DNA of 64,000 nucleotides, taken from the NCBI RefSeq assembly GCF_042477335.2, contig NC_091246.1, positions 211,791,501-211,855,500 on the forward strand, given 5' to 3'. This DNA comes from Ovis canadensis (lineage: Eukaryota; Chordata; Mammalia; Artiodactyla; Bovidae). The translations under genes and the position numbers were made by a program. The notes under the pieces are model-generated. The model was not told the origin of the DNA. It made no database searches and worked only from the letters and a program-made list of their open reading frames with translations. Below, in pieces: positions 12,508-22,535 of the stretch (position 1 is its first letter; each line of letters begins with the position of its first letter).

Positions 12508-12822
12508 GCTTCCCTCATAGCTCAGTTGGTAAAGACTCTACTTGCAATGCAGAAGACCCTGGTTCAATTCCTGGGTCAGGAAGGCCCTCTGGAGAAGGGA
12601 TAGGCTACCCACTTCAGTATTCTTGGGCTTCCCTTGTGGCTCAGCTGGTAAAGAATCCACCTGCAATGTGGGATACCTGGGTTCTATCCCTGGATTGGGA
12701 AGATTGCCTGGAGAAGGGAAAGGCTACCCAATCCAGTATTCTGGCCTGGAGAATTCCATGGACTGTATAGTCCATGGGGTCACAAATAGTTGGACATGAC
12801 TGAGTCAGCTTCACTTTCACTT
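12508..12822 (+). mobile_element. Tandem Bov-tA (one and a half units)
   Basis: A first tRNA-type head with part of a body (12,508-12,624) is followed directly by a complete Bov-tA (12,627-12,822). Both heads read 'ggcttccct..tggctcag..ggtaaag'. The second ends 'gttggacatgactgagtcagcttcactttc'. The mirror arrangement on the other strand occurs at 46,577-46,884. Confidence 0.92.
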
Positions 12823-12829
12823 TTTAATA

Positions 12830-13195
12830 TATATATGCACACACATATATATGCATAATAATACACTTAAGATTTATACTTTTACTATATTAAAAAAATT
12901 AAAATGAAGAAATAGTGCTAAAATGCATATCTCTTTTCTTCATGGTAGGAGGTTCAAGATGCAGTAATTTGTCTTATATATTGGAGGGAGTGTCCTGGCA
13001 CAGTAAGACAATTAGACCCCTAAAAATATCACCGATGTGTGAGGTCCCTAGATCTTCATAAGATTTCTCTCTCGCTGTGTTGTGTACACTTGTTTCAGGA
13101 CATTCAGAGTATATTTCCTGCTCAACAGTTCTGGCTAACATGATAACATTAGTATGCTGGGTCAACTTCCTATCTTTTGGAATGTCAAGACTATC
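12830..13195. other. Unassigned AT-rich DNA
   Basis: A (TA/CA)-rich stretch lies at 12,824-12,860. The rest shows no gene or clear repeat. Some of it may belong to the ERVL-like remnant that becomes recognisable at 13,200. Confidence 0.35.
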
Positions 13196-13199
13196 AAAA

Positions 13200-13475
13200 C
13201 TAGGGAAGTATCATAACCCTGGGGCATAATTATAAATGAACATGTACACTTCTCATTCCCAGGTGAATCTGAACTTCTTTTGATCCTCCTTCATGATGGG
13301 AATTGAAAAGAATGCATTCACCAGATCAATAGCTGTGTTCCAAGAGCTAGAGGCTATTTTGACCTTTTTTTAGTAAAGATACCACATTTGGCACAGTAGC
13401 TGCAGCTAGGGCTCCCACTTGTTTAAGTTTGTGATAGTTCACCATTCTCTGCCATGATCCATCTGATTTTTCAGG
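13200..13475 (-). pseudogene. ERVL-like endogenous retroviral pol, RT region (fragment)
   Basis: Read on the minus strand, 13,255-13,340 gives a short stretch containing IDLVNAFFSIPI, the region of a retroviral reverse transcriptase that carries the first catalytic aspartate. Upstream of it on that strand lies a 'DGSW'-type block. The frame is broken by an in-frame stop and an indel, so no product is possible. The remnant is interrupted at 13,476 by BovB and resumes at 16,572. Assignment to the ERVL group is by resemblance and is less sure than the RT call. Confidence 0.65.
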
Positions 13476-13812
13476 GACCATTCAGTTCAGTCGCTCAGTC
13501 GCGTCTGACTCTTTGTGACTCCATGAATCGCAGCACGCCAGGCCTCCCTGTCCACCACCAACTCCCAGAGTTCACTCAGACTCACTACCATTGAGTCAGT
13601 GATGTCATCCAGCCATCTCATCCTCTGTCGTCCCCTTCTCCTCCTGCCCTCAATCCCTCCCAGCATCAAAGTCTTTTCCAATGAGTCAACTCTTTGCATG
13701 AGGTGGCCAAAGTCCTGGAGTTTCAGCTTCAGCATCATTCCTTCCAAAGAAATCCCAGTGCTGATCTCCTTCAGAATGGACTGGTTGGATCTCCTTGCAG
13801 CCCAAGGGACTC

Positions 13813-14703
13813 TCAAGAGCCTTCTCCATCGATTCTTCGGCACTCAGCTTTCTTCACAGTCCAACTGTCACATCCATACATGACTACTGGAAAAACCATA
13901 GCCTTGACTAGACTGACCTTAGTCAGCAAAGTAATGTCTCTGCTTTTGAATATGCTATCTAGGTTGGTCATAACTTTTCTTCCAAGGAGTAAGCGTCTTT
14001 TAATTTCATGGCTGCAGTCACCATCTCCAGTGATTCTGGAGCCCCCCAAAATAAAGTCTGACACTGTTTCCACTGTTTCCCCATCTATTTCCCATGAAGT
14101 GATGGGATCGGATGCCATGATCTTCATTTTCTGAATGTTGAGCTTTAAGCCAACTTTTTCACTCTCCACTTTCACTTTCAGCAAGAGGCTTTTTAGTTCC
14201 TCTTCACTTTCTGCCATAAGGGTGATGTCATCTGCATATCTGAGGTTATTGATATTTCTCCCGGCAATCTTGATTCCAGCTTGTGTTTCTTCCAGTCCAG
14301 CGTTTCTCATGATGTACTCTGCATATAAGTTAAATAAGCAGGGTGACAATACACAGCCTTGACGTATTCCTTTTCCTATCTGAAACCAGTCTGTTCCATG
14401 TCCAGTTTTAACTGTTGCTTCTTGACCTGCATACAGATTTCTCAAGAGGCATGTCAGGTGGTCTGGTATTCCCATCTCTTTCAGAATTTTCCACAGTTTA
14501 CTCTGATCCAGACAGTCAAAGGCTTTGGCATAGTCAATAAAGCAGAAATCGATGTTTTTCTGGAACTCTCTTGCTTTTTCGATAATCCAGCAGATGTTGG
14601 CAATTTGATCTCTGGTTCCTCTGCCTTTTCTAAAACCAGCTTGAACATCAGGAAGTTCATGGTTCATGTACTTTTGCAGCCTGGCTTGGAGAATTTTGAG
14701 CAT
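13813..14703 (-). pseudogene. BovB reverse transcriptase, C-terminal two thirds
   Basis: An open frame of 296 codons encodes the RTE-type reverse transcriptase region. Visible motifs are GFRKGRGTRDQI (about residue 23), FIDYAKAFD (about 55-63, first catalytic Asp), RQGCVLSP (about 115) and YADD (about 156-159, catalytic pair). In a live element this enzyme copies its own mRNA at a nicked chromosomal target. Here the frame lacks its endonuclease and the upstream part of RT, which was displaced to 16,351-16,565 by the L1 insertion. It ends near a frame change ('CRRIDGEGS'), where other copies read on. It is a relic and not a host gene. Confidence 0.88.
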
Positions 14704-14773
14704 TACTTTACTAGCATGTGAGATGAGTGCAATTGTGTGGTAGTTTGAGCATTCTTTGGCATTGCCTTTCTTT

Positions 14774-16350
14774 TTTTTTTTTAATTTTAATATCTTTAAT
14801 TCTTACATGCGTTCCCAAACATGAACCCCCCCCCCCACCTCCCTCCCCATAACATCTCTCTGGGTCATCCCCATGCACCAGCCCCAAGCATGCTGCATCC
14901 TGCGTCAGACATAGACTGGCGATTCAATTCTTACATGATAGTATACATGTTAGAATGTCATTCTCCCAAATCATCCCACCCTCTCCCTCTCCCTCTGAGT
15001 CCAAAAGTCCGTTATACACATCTGTGTCTCTTTCCCTGTCTTGCATACAGGGTCGTTATTGCCATCTTCCTAAATTCCATATATATGTGTTAGTATACTG
15101 TATTGGTGTTTTTCTTTCTGGCTTACTTCACTCTGTATAATCGGCTCCAGTTTCATCCATCTCATCAGAACTGATTCAAATGAATTCTTTTTAACGGCTG
15201 AGTAATACTCCATTGTGTATATGTACCACAGCTTTCTTATCCATTCATCTGCTGATGGACATCTAGGTTGTTTCCATGTCCTGGCGATTATAAACAGTGC
15301 TGCGATGAACATTGGGGTACATGTGTCTCTTTCAATTCTGGTTTCCTCGGTGTGTATGCCCAGCAGTGGGATTGCTGGGTCATAAGGTAGTTCTATTTGC
15401 AATTTTTAAGGAATCTCCACACTGTTCTCCATAGTGGCTGTACTAGTTTGCATTCCCACCAACAGTGTAGGAGGGTTCCCTTTTCTCCACACCCTCTCCA
15501 GCATTTATTGCTTGCAGATTTTTGGATCGCAGCCATTCTGACTGGTGTGAAGTGGTACCTCATTGTGGTTTTGATTTGCATTTCTCTAATAATGAGTGAT
15601 GTTGAGCATCTTTTCATGTGTTTGTTAGCCATCCATATGTCTTCTTTGGAGAAATGTCTATTTAGTTCTTTGGCCCATTTTTTGATTGGGTCGTTTATTT
15701 TTCTGGAATTGAGCTGCAGAAGTTGCTTGTATATTTTTGAGATTAGTTGTTTGTCAGTTGCTTCATTTGCTATTATTTTCTCCCATTCAGAAGGCTGTCT
15801 TTTCACCTTGCTTATAGTTTCCTTTGTTGTGCAGAAGCTTTTAATTTTAATTAGATCCCATTTGTTGATTTTTGCTTTTATTTCCAGAATTCTGGGAGGT
15901 GGATCATAGAGGATCCTGCTGTGATTTATGTCTGAGAGTGTTTTGCCTATGTTCTCCTCTAGGAGTTTTATAGTTTCTGATCTTACATTTAGATCTTTAA
16001 TCCATTTTGAGTTTATTTTTGTGTGCGGTGTAAGAAAGTGATCTAGTTTCATTCTTTTACAAGTGGTTGACCAGTTTTCCCAGCACCACTTGTTAAAGAG
16101 ATTGTCTTTACTCCATTGTATATTCTTGCCTCCTTTGTCAAAGATAAGGTGTCCATATGTGTGTGGATTTATCTCTGGGCTTTCTGTTTTGTTCCATTGA
16201 TCTATATGTCTGTCTTTGTGCCAGTACCATACTGTCTTGATGACTGTGGCTTTGTAGTAGAGCCTGAAGTCAGGCAAGTTGATTCCTCCAGTTCCATTCT
16301 TCTTTCTCAAGATTGCTTTGGCTATTCGAGGTTTTTTGTATTTCCATTTT
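14774..16350 (-). mobile_element. Young L1, 5'-truncated, nested in BovB
   Basis: About 1.58 kb of L1 on the minus strand. The poly(A) appears as a T run at about 14,770-14,782. The 3' UTR contains a C13 run near 14,827, and the ORF2 C-terminal region covers 15,070-16,350. The BovB sequence on the left stops at 'attgcctttcttt' and resumes on the right at 'gattggaatgaaagctg', which are adjacent in other BovB copies. The T-rich junction hides the exact TSD. Confidence 0.93.
15070..15402 (-). pseudogene. L1 ORF2p C-terminal segment
   Basis: This 110-codon frame encodes the extreme C-terminus of L1 ORF2p, with [28 protein letters not shown] and an end in HIYGI just before the L1 3' UTR. It continues the 396-codon frame described next, but a one-base loss near 15,398 puts the two in different frames. 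The same C-terminus is seen at 22,932-23,255 and 38,059-38,207. Confidence 0.88.
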
Positions 16351-16583
16351 GAGATTGGAATGAAAGCTGTCCTTTTCCAGTCCTGTGGCCACTGCTGAGT
16401 TTTCCAAATTTGCTGGCATATTGAGTGCAGCACTTTCACAGCATCATCTTTCAGGATTTGAAATAGCTCAACTGGAATTCCATCACCTCCACTAGCTTTA
16501 TTCGTAGTGATGCTTTCTAAGGCCCACTTGACTTCACATTCCGGGATGTCTGGCTCTACATGAGTGACCATACAGTGAATCAA
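15393..16583 (-). pseudogene. Chimeric frame: BovB RT N-part fused to L1 ORF2p C-part
   Basis: This open frame of 396 codons starts with about 77 codons of BovB (the [10 protein letters not shown] block and WKRTAFIPI, from the region before the RT fingers). At about 16,350 it passes directly into L1 ORF2p sequence (from [10 protein letters not shown] to WRFLKNCK), because the L1 landed in BovB in frame and in the same orientation. The L1 part covers the region after the RT domain and includes the cysteine-rich stretch ([20 protein letters not shown]). No catalytic RT motif is present, so no enzyme is expected. The first codon is TTG rather than ATG. Origin by chance nesting is certain; expression is unknown. 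Confidence 0.85.
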
Positions 16584-16727
16584 AAAAGAATAGTATCCAC
16601 TATCTCAGCAACCTGTAAGTCTGGAGAGTAGTACTCAGCTCTGTATTCATCCAGGATGCAATATTGCTTTAATTTTAATTCCTTGCTGGGTGGAGAGTAG
16701 TGGTACAAATTTAAGAGCTTCTTCTAT
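16572..16727 (-). pseudogene. ERVL-like pol fragment, continuation
   Basis: Sequence such as 'atccaggatgcaatattgctt' and 'gagagtagtggtacaaatttaagag' continues the retroviral remnant after the BovB insertion. On the minus strand this lies upstream of the RT block at 13.3 kb. Short and broken. Confidence 0.5.
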
Positions 16728-17212
16728 TAGTTTTCTTTTGTTGCTATAACAAATTTAGTGTTTAAAACAACAGAAATTTATTATTTTACAGTTTTGAAGG
16801 TCTCACTGTGATAAAATCAAGAAATTGGGAGAACTATATTCAGTCTGGAGGATCTGGGGAGAGTCTCTTCCTTTGACTTTTCCAGTTTCTAGAGTCTTTT
16901 ACATCCCTTGGTTTGTGACCTCTTCCTCTGCCTTCAAAGCCAGCATCACATCATCTTCAGATCTCTCTTTAAATCTGATTTTCTCCTCTGCCTCCTTTTT
17001 CCATTTATAGACCCATGATTACATTGGGCCTCCCAGATAATCTCGAATAATCTCTTTGGCCAAAGTTCAGCTGGTTAGCAACCTTAACCCTTTGCTCTGT
17101 AACTTAACTTATTTGCAGGTTCCAGGGAGTAGGACATGGACATCTTTGCAAAGCCATTATCCTGCTGCCATGCTTCCACTAACTTCCTCTAACATAACAC
17201 TCCTCAGTCAAG
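16728..17212 (-). mobile_element. MLT1-type (MaLR) LTR
   Basis: It begins 'ttagttttcttttgttgctataacaaa' and runs through 'aaacaacagaaatttattattttacag', 'gattacattgggcctcccagataatc' and 'ggttccagggagtaggacatggac'. The reverse complement shows the same blocks as the plus-strand LTRs at 41.9, 45.5, 48.1 and 51.5 kb. Family level is secure; the subfamily is not. Confidence 0.78.
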
Positions 17213-18385
17213 AAATGAATGTGAGGGCTCTGTCAACCTCTAGGTAAATTCAGCCTAATGATGCATTTAGGGCTTGAAAAATCATCACTGCATGGCCCAC
17301 AGATCCACTGTATTCACTGTAAGATGGACTTGGGACTGGACTCTATCGTACGCCTTCCATAGCCCTGATAGATGATACTCTATCACTATCATCTATAATC
17401 CAGTACCCAATCACCCTTGGAAAATCTGCGTTTCCTGAGTGTGCCATTATCGGGTAAATAACCATAAGTCCTGTGGGGGTAGATTGGGGAAGTAGCTACT
17501 GCTATGACATCACATGCTGCTATCTGATGTCATACTTCTGTGACATCACAGCTCCCTTCCTCCAAAGGAAATAACCTTCCCTTTAACTAGTGGATTCTGG
17601 GCCTGAGAATAGTGTGAGGGACTGTGATTTTCCAAAATACAGCATCTGACATCAGTTTTCTGTTGGCCCCCTACTGATTTTTTGTGATATAAGTCAAGAA
17701 ACACCATCATCAGAGGCTCAATTGTCTTGCCTCTGGGAATACCTTGATCTGTTAGATATCTTCACAGATTCCTGTGGGGCATGGGCTCCTCATTGTCATT
17801 CTAGCTGTACACCCATTATGGAAATTATATTCACCTTGCTTCTGATGGTTAAATGCTGCCACCTGGCCTCTAGTGGGCTGGAGGCTTATCATCCCCAATG
17901 ATGCTAAGTAGCCCAGGTCTGTAATAACCTTCATTTTATCCTGCCTGGCTCACAAATGATAACCACCATTAACTTCTCTCCTCCCCTATTGCAATAGTGA
18001 AGGGATATCTTCTGGACCCTCTGGGGAACATAGAGAGCTGGGTTTTCTTTTTACTTTTTTATTATGTAATAAATCCATTCATAGATTTCCATATCTATGA
18101 TCCTTTTGACCCTTTCCTTAATATGCTGCCAAGACAATTCTGGCATTTCCACTTTATTTACTCTAGGCCTCCAGAAAATGGGAGGCTTGTGAGTTAAGTT
18201 GCCATTGCTGCAGTAGATGAGGCTGCGCTCCAATAGCCCTTGCCAGGATGTAGATCCTGCCAGCACTCCCATCAATACACTTTTCCTTATCAAACTTTAT
18301 ATTCCTCTCTGAACAGCCTCAAGTTGCATTCCCAAGCATGTTGCCTTGAAATTTGTTGGAATATATAAGCCCACATGTGCATACA
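17213..18385 (-). pseudogene. ERVL-like internal remnant, 5' side
   Basis: This stretch resembles ERVL internal sequence on the minus strand. The 80-codon open frame at 18,051-18,293 (ending HIKERVKRIIDMEIYEWIYY) is the best preserved piece. The reading frame is interrupted throughout. It contains three TGACATCA-type sites (17,505-17,548) and a 9-bp perfect inverted repeat (17,368-17,376 with 17,388-17,396). Assignment rests on resemblance and on position next to the pol fragment, so part could be unrelated unique DNA. Confidence 0.45.
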
Positions 18386-18390
18386 CATGT

Positions 18391-18588
18391 GCTGAGTTGC
18401 TTCAGTCATGTCCGACTCTAGGTGACCCCACAGACTGTAGTCTGCCAGACTCCTCTGTCCGTGGGATTCTTCAGGCAAAAAACTGGAGTGGACTGCCATG
18501 CCCTCCCCCAGAGGATCTTCCCAACCCAGAGATCAACCCGGGTGATTGCAGGCAGAGTCTTTACCATCTGAGCCACCAGGGAAGCCCC
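18391..18588 (-). mobile_element. Bov-tA SINE
   Basis: A complete minus-strand Bov-tA runs from 'gctgagttgcttcagtcatgtccgactc' to 'gagccaccagggaagcccc' (the tRNA-derived head at the right). It separates the two copies of the diverged direct repeat at 17,626 and 18,653. Confidence 0.94.
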
Positions 18589-18652
18589 CATATGTAAGCC
18601 CTTTGGTGAATAATTCCCCTTTTCCCATAGTATCGGACATTGTGAGAAATTA

Positions 18653-18860
18653 TAATTTTCCAAGGTGGTACTTGACATCAGTTTTCTACTCTCCCACTAT
18701 TGATGTTCCGATCATATAAGTCAAGCAACAGAATCATCAGATGCCCAGCTTTCTTGCCCCTAGGAATAGCGTAGTCTCTTAGATACCTTCCCAGAGTCCT
18801 ATGGTTCATGGGTCCTCATTGTCAGTCCAGCTATTTTTCTTTTATGGAAATTACACTCAT
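18653..18860. repeat. Second copy of a diverged direct repeat (first at 17,626-17,835)
   Basis: Shared blocks in the same order include 'cttgacatcagttttct', 'atataagtcaag..aac', 'atcatcaga', 'tcttgcc', 'tagat', 'gggtcctcattgtca' and 'ttatggaaatta'. Identity looks like roughly 70 percent. It is either a second fragment of the ERVL-like element or a local duplication. Confidence 0.7.
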
Positions 18861-18919
18861 CTGATGCATGAACAGTGCTTCATGCTTGCACTATAATAAG
18901 ACTTGACCCTACTGTTTGT

Positions 18920-19137
18920 TATAGACCAGAGGTGGGCCCATGAGGGCACATGAGCTGGATACTGAAAGTTGCTGTAAAATTAAAGAGCAGAGTCATGCCC
19001 ATTTATGTATTATCTATGGCTATGTTCATGCTATAGAGACACAGTTTAGTGGTAGAAACAAGGGCCACATGGCCTGCAAACCCTAAAATACCGAATTTCC
19101 AACTCTTTTAAAAAGTTTGCCAATCCTAGTCTACATC
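18920..19137. mobile_element. hAT-type (Charlie) MITE
   Basis: It has blocks typical of a short non-autonomous hAT element: 'catgcccatttatgtattatctatggctatgttcatgctata', 'acatggcctgcaaaccctaaaata' and the end 'aaaaagtttgccaatcctag'. It is diverged and incomplete at the left end. Confidence 0.7.
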
Positions 19138-19172
19138 AGTTATGCCTAATAGACCTTTCTGTGGTGACGAAA

Positions 19173-19338
19173 CTGTCTAACTGCTTTGTCCAACATGGTA
19201 GCTCCTAGCCACAAGTTATTTACTGAGAACATGTAATAAGGCTAGTGACAGAGAAAAGATTCTTGATTTTATTTAATTGGCATTATTATTGTTTATAGTT
19301 ACATGAGGCTTGTGGCTGTTAGATTGGACAACACAAAT
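19173..19338. mobile_element. hAT-type MITE
   Basis: The ends 'tttgtccaacatggtagc' and 'ggctgttagattggacaa' are near inverted repeats of each other. The centre is AT-rich ('gattttatttaattgg'). This matches a short hAT MITE of placental mammals. The subfamily is not assigned. Confidence 0.68.
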
Positions 19339-19344
19339 GTTAAA

Positions 19345-21440
19345 GCAGTGAAGAAGTCCAGAAAAAGTAGAGATCTCAAGGAGGACAAACACATCTTGAA
19401 GTCATTGTTGCAGGAAAGGATCTTGCATAGTCTTCAGAAAATGCAAGGTTGCTTTCCAAAAGGCTCACCTTTATTGGTCCAGGGGTCAGAGAAATCTAGG
19501 AGTTGACAGAGCTCAAGCACCTCCACCCAGAAGTCCTCATTCTAGGTCTCAAGTTGTGGATGACTTCAAGAGGCTGACTTCATAGTTCCACCACTTACAT
19601 CTAAATATTGGGTCTGATCATTAGCACAGCCTTCTGGATCTTTTTAAACAATACCACTGATGCATTTGGTTTTCAGACCACACCTTGAATTGATAGATTG
19701 TTGATCTGAGTCTTCTGTTTTCTTCCTTCATTTGTATGTTAACGACAGCAACTAATTTCCCAGTCCTCATATCTTTCAAGCTTTGGAGCTACTGCATAAA
19801 CCAGTACATCTCCTTCCACAGGATGCCCTTCTCAATCCAAAATAGGTGAAATCTAAGAAACCAGTGCTTTGCCACACCAGAGGTAATCATCACCCAGCTA
19901 AAGTGGGGCTAGCCCATCTTTCTCATTGGTACCTCATTCTGAGTGTCTGGTTCCTATAACAACTGTTGGTATCAACTTCCTTAGGCTGGATTCTCCCAGA
20001 AGCAGCCTCTGAACAGGGATTTGAGTGTATGTGGTTCATGGGGGGCTGATTCTAGGAGAGAGGGGTCAGGGAATGAGACAGCAAGACAGGAAAGGGTAGG
20101 AAGCCAATATAAGGTATGTTAATAAGCAAGTCACTGTGGAGTGCAACTGGGGTTCATTCCTGCTGGGACCTCTGGGAAACATTATAGAGCACATCTCAGA
20201 CTTGTCCTTCCATAGCCCTGGCTGAGAGATGCTCCCAGTGTGTCAATTTTCTGGCACTTCCTGCCTGTCCTATTCAGAAGATGAGATAAAAATTCTCAGG
20301 TGAAGAGTTGCAGGTATTTGCCATCTTCATTCAGAAATGGTGTGTGTTGGCGTGATATGAACAGGGGGGCATCAATGACATCTGCTACAACACTGACTAT
20401 GTTAAAAGGTTTGTGAGTTCATAATGGAACTCAAACAAAGAGGAGTGGTCAAAGCAATAAAAGCAAAAATCAAAATGCAACACACACACACACCCTCCTT
20501 GGTCCCCACAGGATGTCATCAGTATACAATACTTCACTCTGACAATTGGCAATTAAAGGAGAAACCTAACTTTCCTGTATGAATTGTGTTTCAGTGTAAT
20601 CAGCCCTGGTCAATGAGAAAAAAGTTAAAGAAAAATGATCATTTTCACCATTGTTTTGTAGGAGCAAAATAACATAAAGTCACTGATTCGCTTTAACATA
20701 TTTCAGAATAAAAGAGGGGATGGCTGAAACAAGTAATGAGAAATCTTGATAAATGTCGAATAAATGGTGGTTCACCATACATTTTTCTTTTCACTAAAAG
20801 AGAGAAAGTCTTTTTCTTTTCTTTTCCCTTCCAGCACTGTCATTAGCCTTGGGTTGCATACACATTCTTAAAATTCTGATTACCCATTATTAAGATAAAC
20901 AAAGCCCTAAATAATGAACTGCAATTGACAGCTTTTTTCCTAAGATGCAAGTTCCAAATCATGGTGCCCATCCCTGCTTTGATCACACTATAACCTTCAC
21001 ATTTCCCTAATGAACTGATTCACTTACACAAGACGTGTTATGAAATCTTTCGCATGTACACATCTCATAGGTTTGTTGTGTGGATTTTATAAACAATAAC
21101 TATGGAGCTCCCATCGGAGTGTTTGGATCAAGGGGAAGGTCCTAAGTGTTGACACTAAATGTTTCCCACTATCTCCTCCCCTTCCCAAACCTAAAAGGAA
21201 AAAGATCCTTTCAGTTCCTCCCAAATGTAAATATATTACCTGAGAAGGGCACTAAGTTAACTTATTAGCACCTTTTAACACGTAAGCAGAGTTTACTTTA
21301 TCAGATTAACTGCAGCAAACAAAGTCCCTAGGCAATGGGACTCCAGCTGCATGAATGTCAACAAGGACAAGGCAGTGGGGAAAAGGAAATAAATAAAATT
21401 CTATCTTACATTTGTTTATGGATAAGTGCTTTCTTATCTT
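19345..21440. other. Mostly unassigned DNA
   Basis: No gene found. About 19,980-20,300 ('taggctggattctcccagaagcagcc' onward) looks like an old repeat I could not name. A short (AC)n lies at 20,478-20,493. The part 20,550-21,400 has no young repeat and could include conserved non-coding DNA. Confidence 0.4.
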
Positions 21441-21444
21441 TCCC

Positions 21445-21632
21445 AGACTTTGATGTTGGGAATGATTGAGGGCAAGAGAAGGGGACCACAGAGGATGAGA
21501 TGGTCGGAAGGCATCAGAGATTCAATGGACAGGAGTTTGAATAAACTCCAGGAGATAGCGAAGGACAGGGGAGCCTGGCGTGCTGTAGTCCATGGGGCTG
21601 CAAAGAGTTGGACACAACTGAGCACCTGAAAA
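21445..21632 (+). mobile_element. BovB 3' fragment
   Basis: It runs from 'ctttgatgttgggaatgattgaggg' through 'gagatggtcggaaggcatcag' to 'gttggacacaactgagcacctg'. Only the end of the ORF and 3' UTR remain. The terminal GAACT repeat is lost. Confidence 0.85.
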
Positions 21633-21884
21633 ACAGCAACAGTGTACTTTCTGGGTGGCTGTTGTTGTCAGTCTCACTTAATCATCACAGACCTCTGTTT
21701 AACAGAGATGGCTGCAATAAGCTTAACTCATGGTCCCCAAAGCTAATAATAACAGGTGGCATGAATCTTCTGACTCCACAGTCCAAAAGAAGAGTGGATG
21801 TCTGGAGCCCAGAATGCGAACACTGAAGAGCAGCAATCAGCAGAGTGAGGACTTCTTAAACAAATATTGTATTTTAAAGCATAT

Positions 21885-22235
21885 ATATGAAATCAAGAAA
21901 AAATGGTACAGATAAACCTATTTGCGGGGCAGAAAAAGAGGTGCAGATGTGGAGAGTGAGCATGTGGACACAGAGGACAGGGAAACAGAGGGTGGGACGA
22001 ATTGGGAGATCGGGATTACACATATACACTACCATGGATAAAATAGGTAGCTAGTGGGAAGCTGCTATAAAGCATAGGGAGCTCAGCTCAGTGCTCTGTG
22101 ACCTAGAGGGGTGAGATGGGAAATGCGGTGAGAGGGGGGCCCAAGAGGCAGGGCATATATGTATACATATAGCCGATTCACATTGTTGTACAGCACAAAC
22201 TAACACAACATTTTGCAAAGAAAAAATTTAATAAA
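21885..22235 (+). mobile_element. L1 3' end
   Basis: 'gaaaaaatggtacagataaacc' is followed by the L1 3' UTR landmarks 'gctcagctcagtgctctgtgacctagagggg' and 'attcacattgttgtacagcacaaactaac', ending with an AATAAA-like A-rich segment. Non-coding. Confidence 0.75.
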
Positions 22236-22535
22236 GCTTTGTTATACTTAAGAAAGGGAGAAAAGGTGAGATATTTGCCCCCTAGACAAGGGGGTCCCCT
22301 TAGGCCTCCCTGATGTATCTGGGATTTCAGTTTCTGCATTTGTCTCAAACTGAGCTCAGTTCAGTCACTCAGTCATGTCCAGCTGTTTGTGACCCCATGA
22401 ACGGCAGCACGCCAGGCCTCCCTACCCATCACCAACTCCCGGAGTCCACCCAAACCCATGTCCATTTTGTCGGTGATGCCATCCAACCATCTCATCCTCT
22501 GTCATCCCCTTCTCCTCCTGCCCTCAATCTTTTCA

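Larger units (their letters stand above)
13482..16565 (-). mobile_element. BovB, 5'-truncated, split by L1
   Basis: A minus-strand BovB lies in two parts, 13,482 to about 14,773 (3' side) and about 16,351-16,565 (5' side), with an L1 between. Its 3' tail is the 'ttcagttcagtcgctcagtcgcgtctgac' end at the left. GACCAT at 13,476-13,481 and 16,566-16,571 is the likely short TSD in the host ERVL-like sequence. The coding part spans the reverse transcriptase but lacks the N-terminal endonuclease. Confidence 0.93.

Noticed and set aside
18051..18293. Possible small gene (80 codons)
   Set aside because: It lies within ERVL-like retroviral sequence with stops on both sides; better explained as a remnant.
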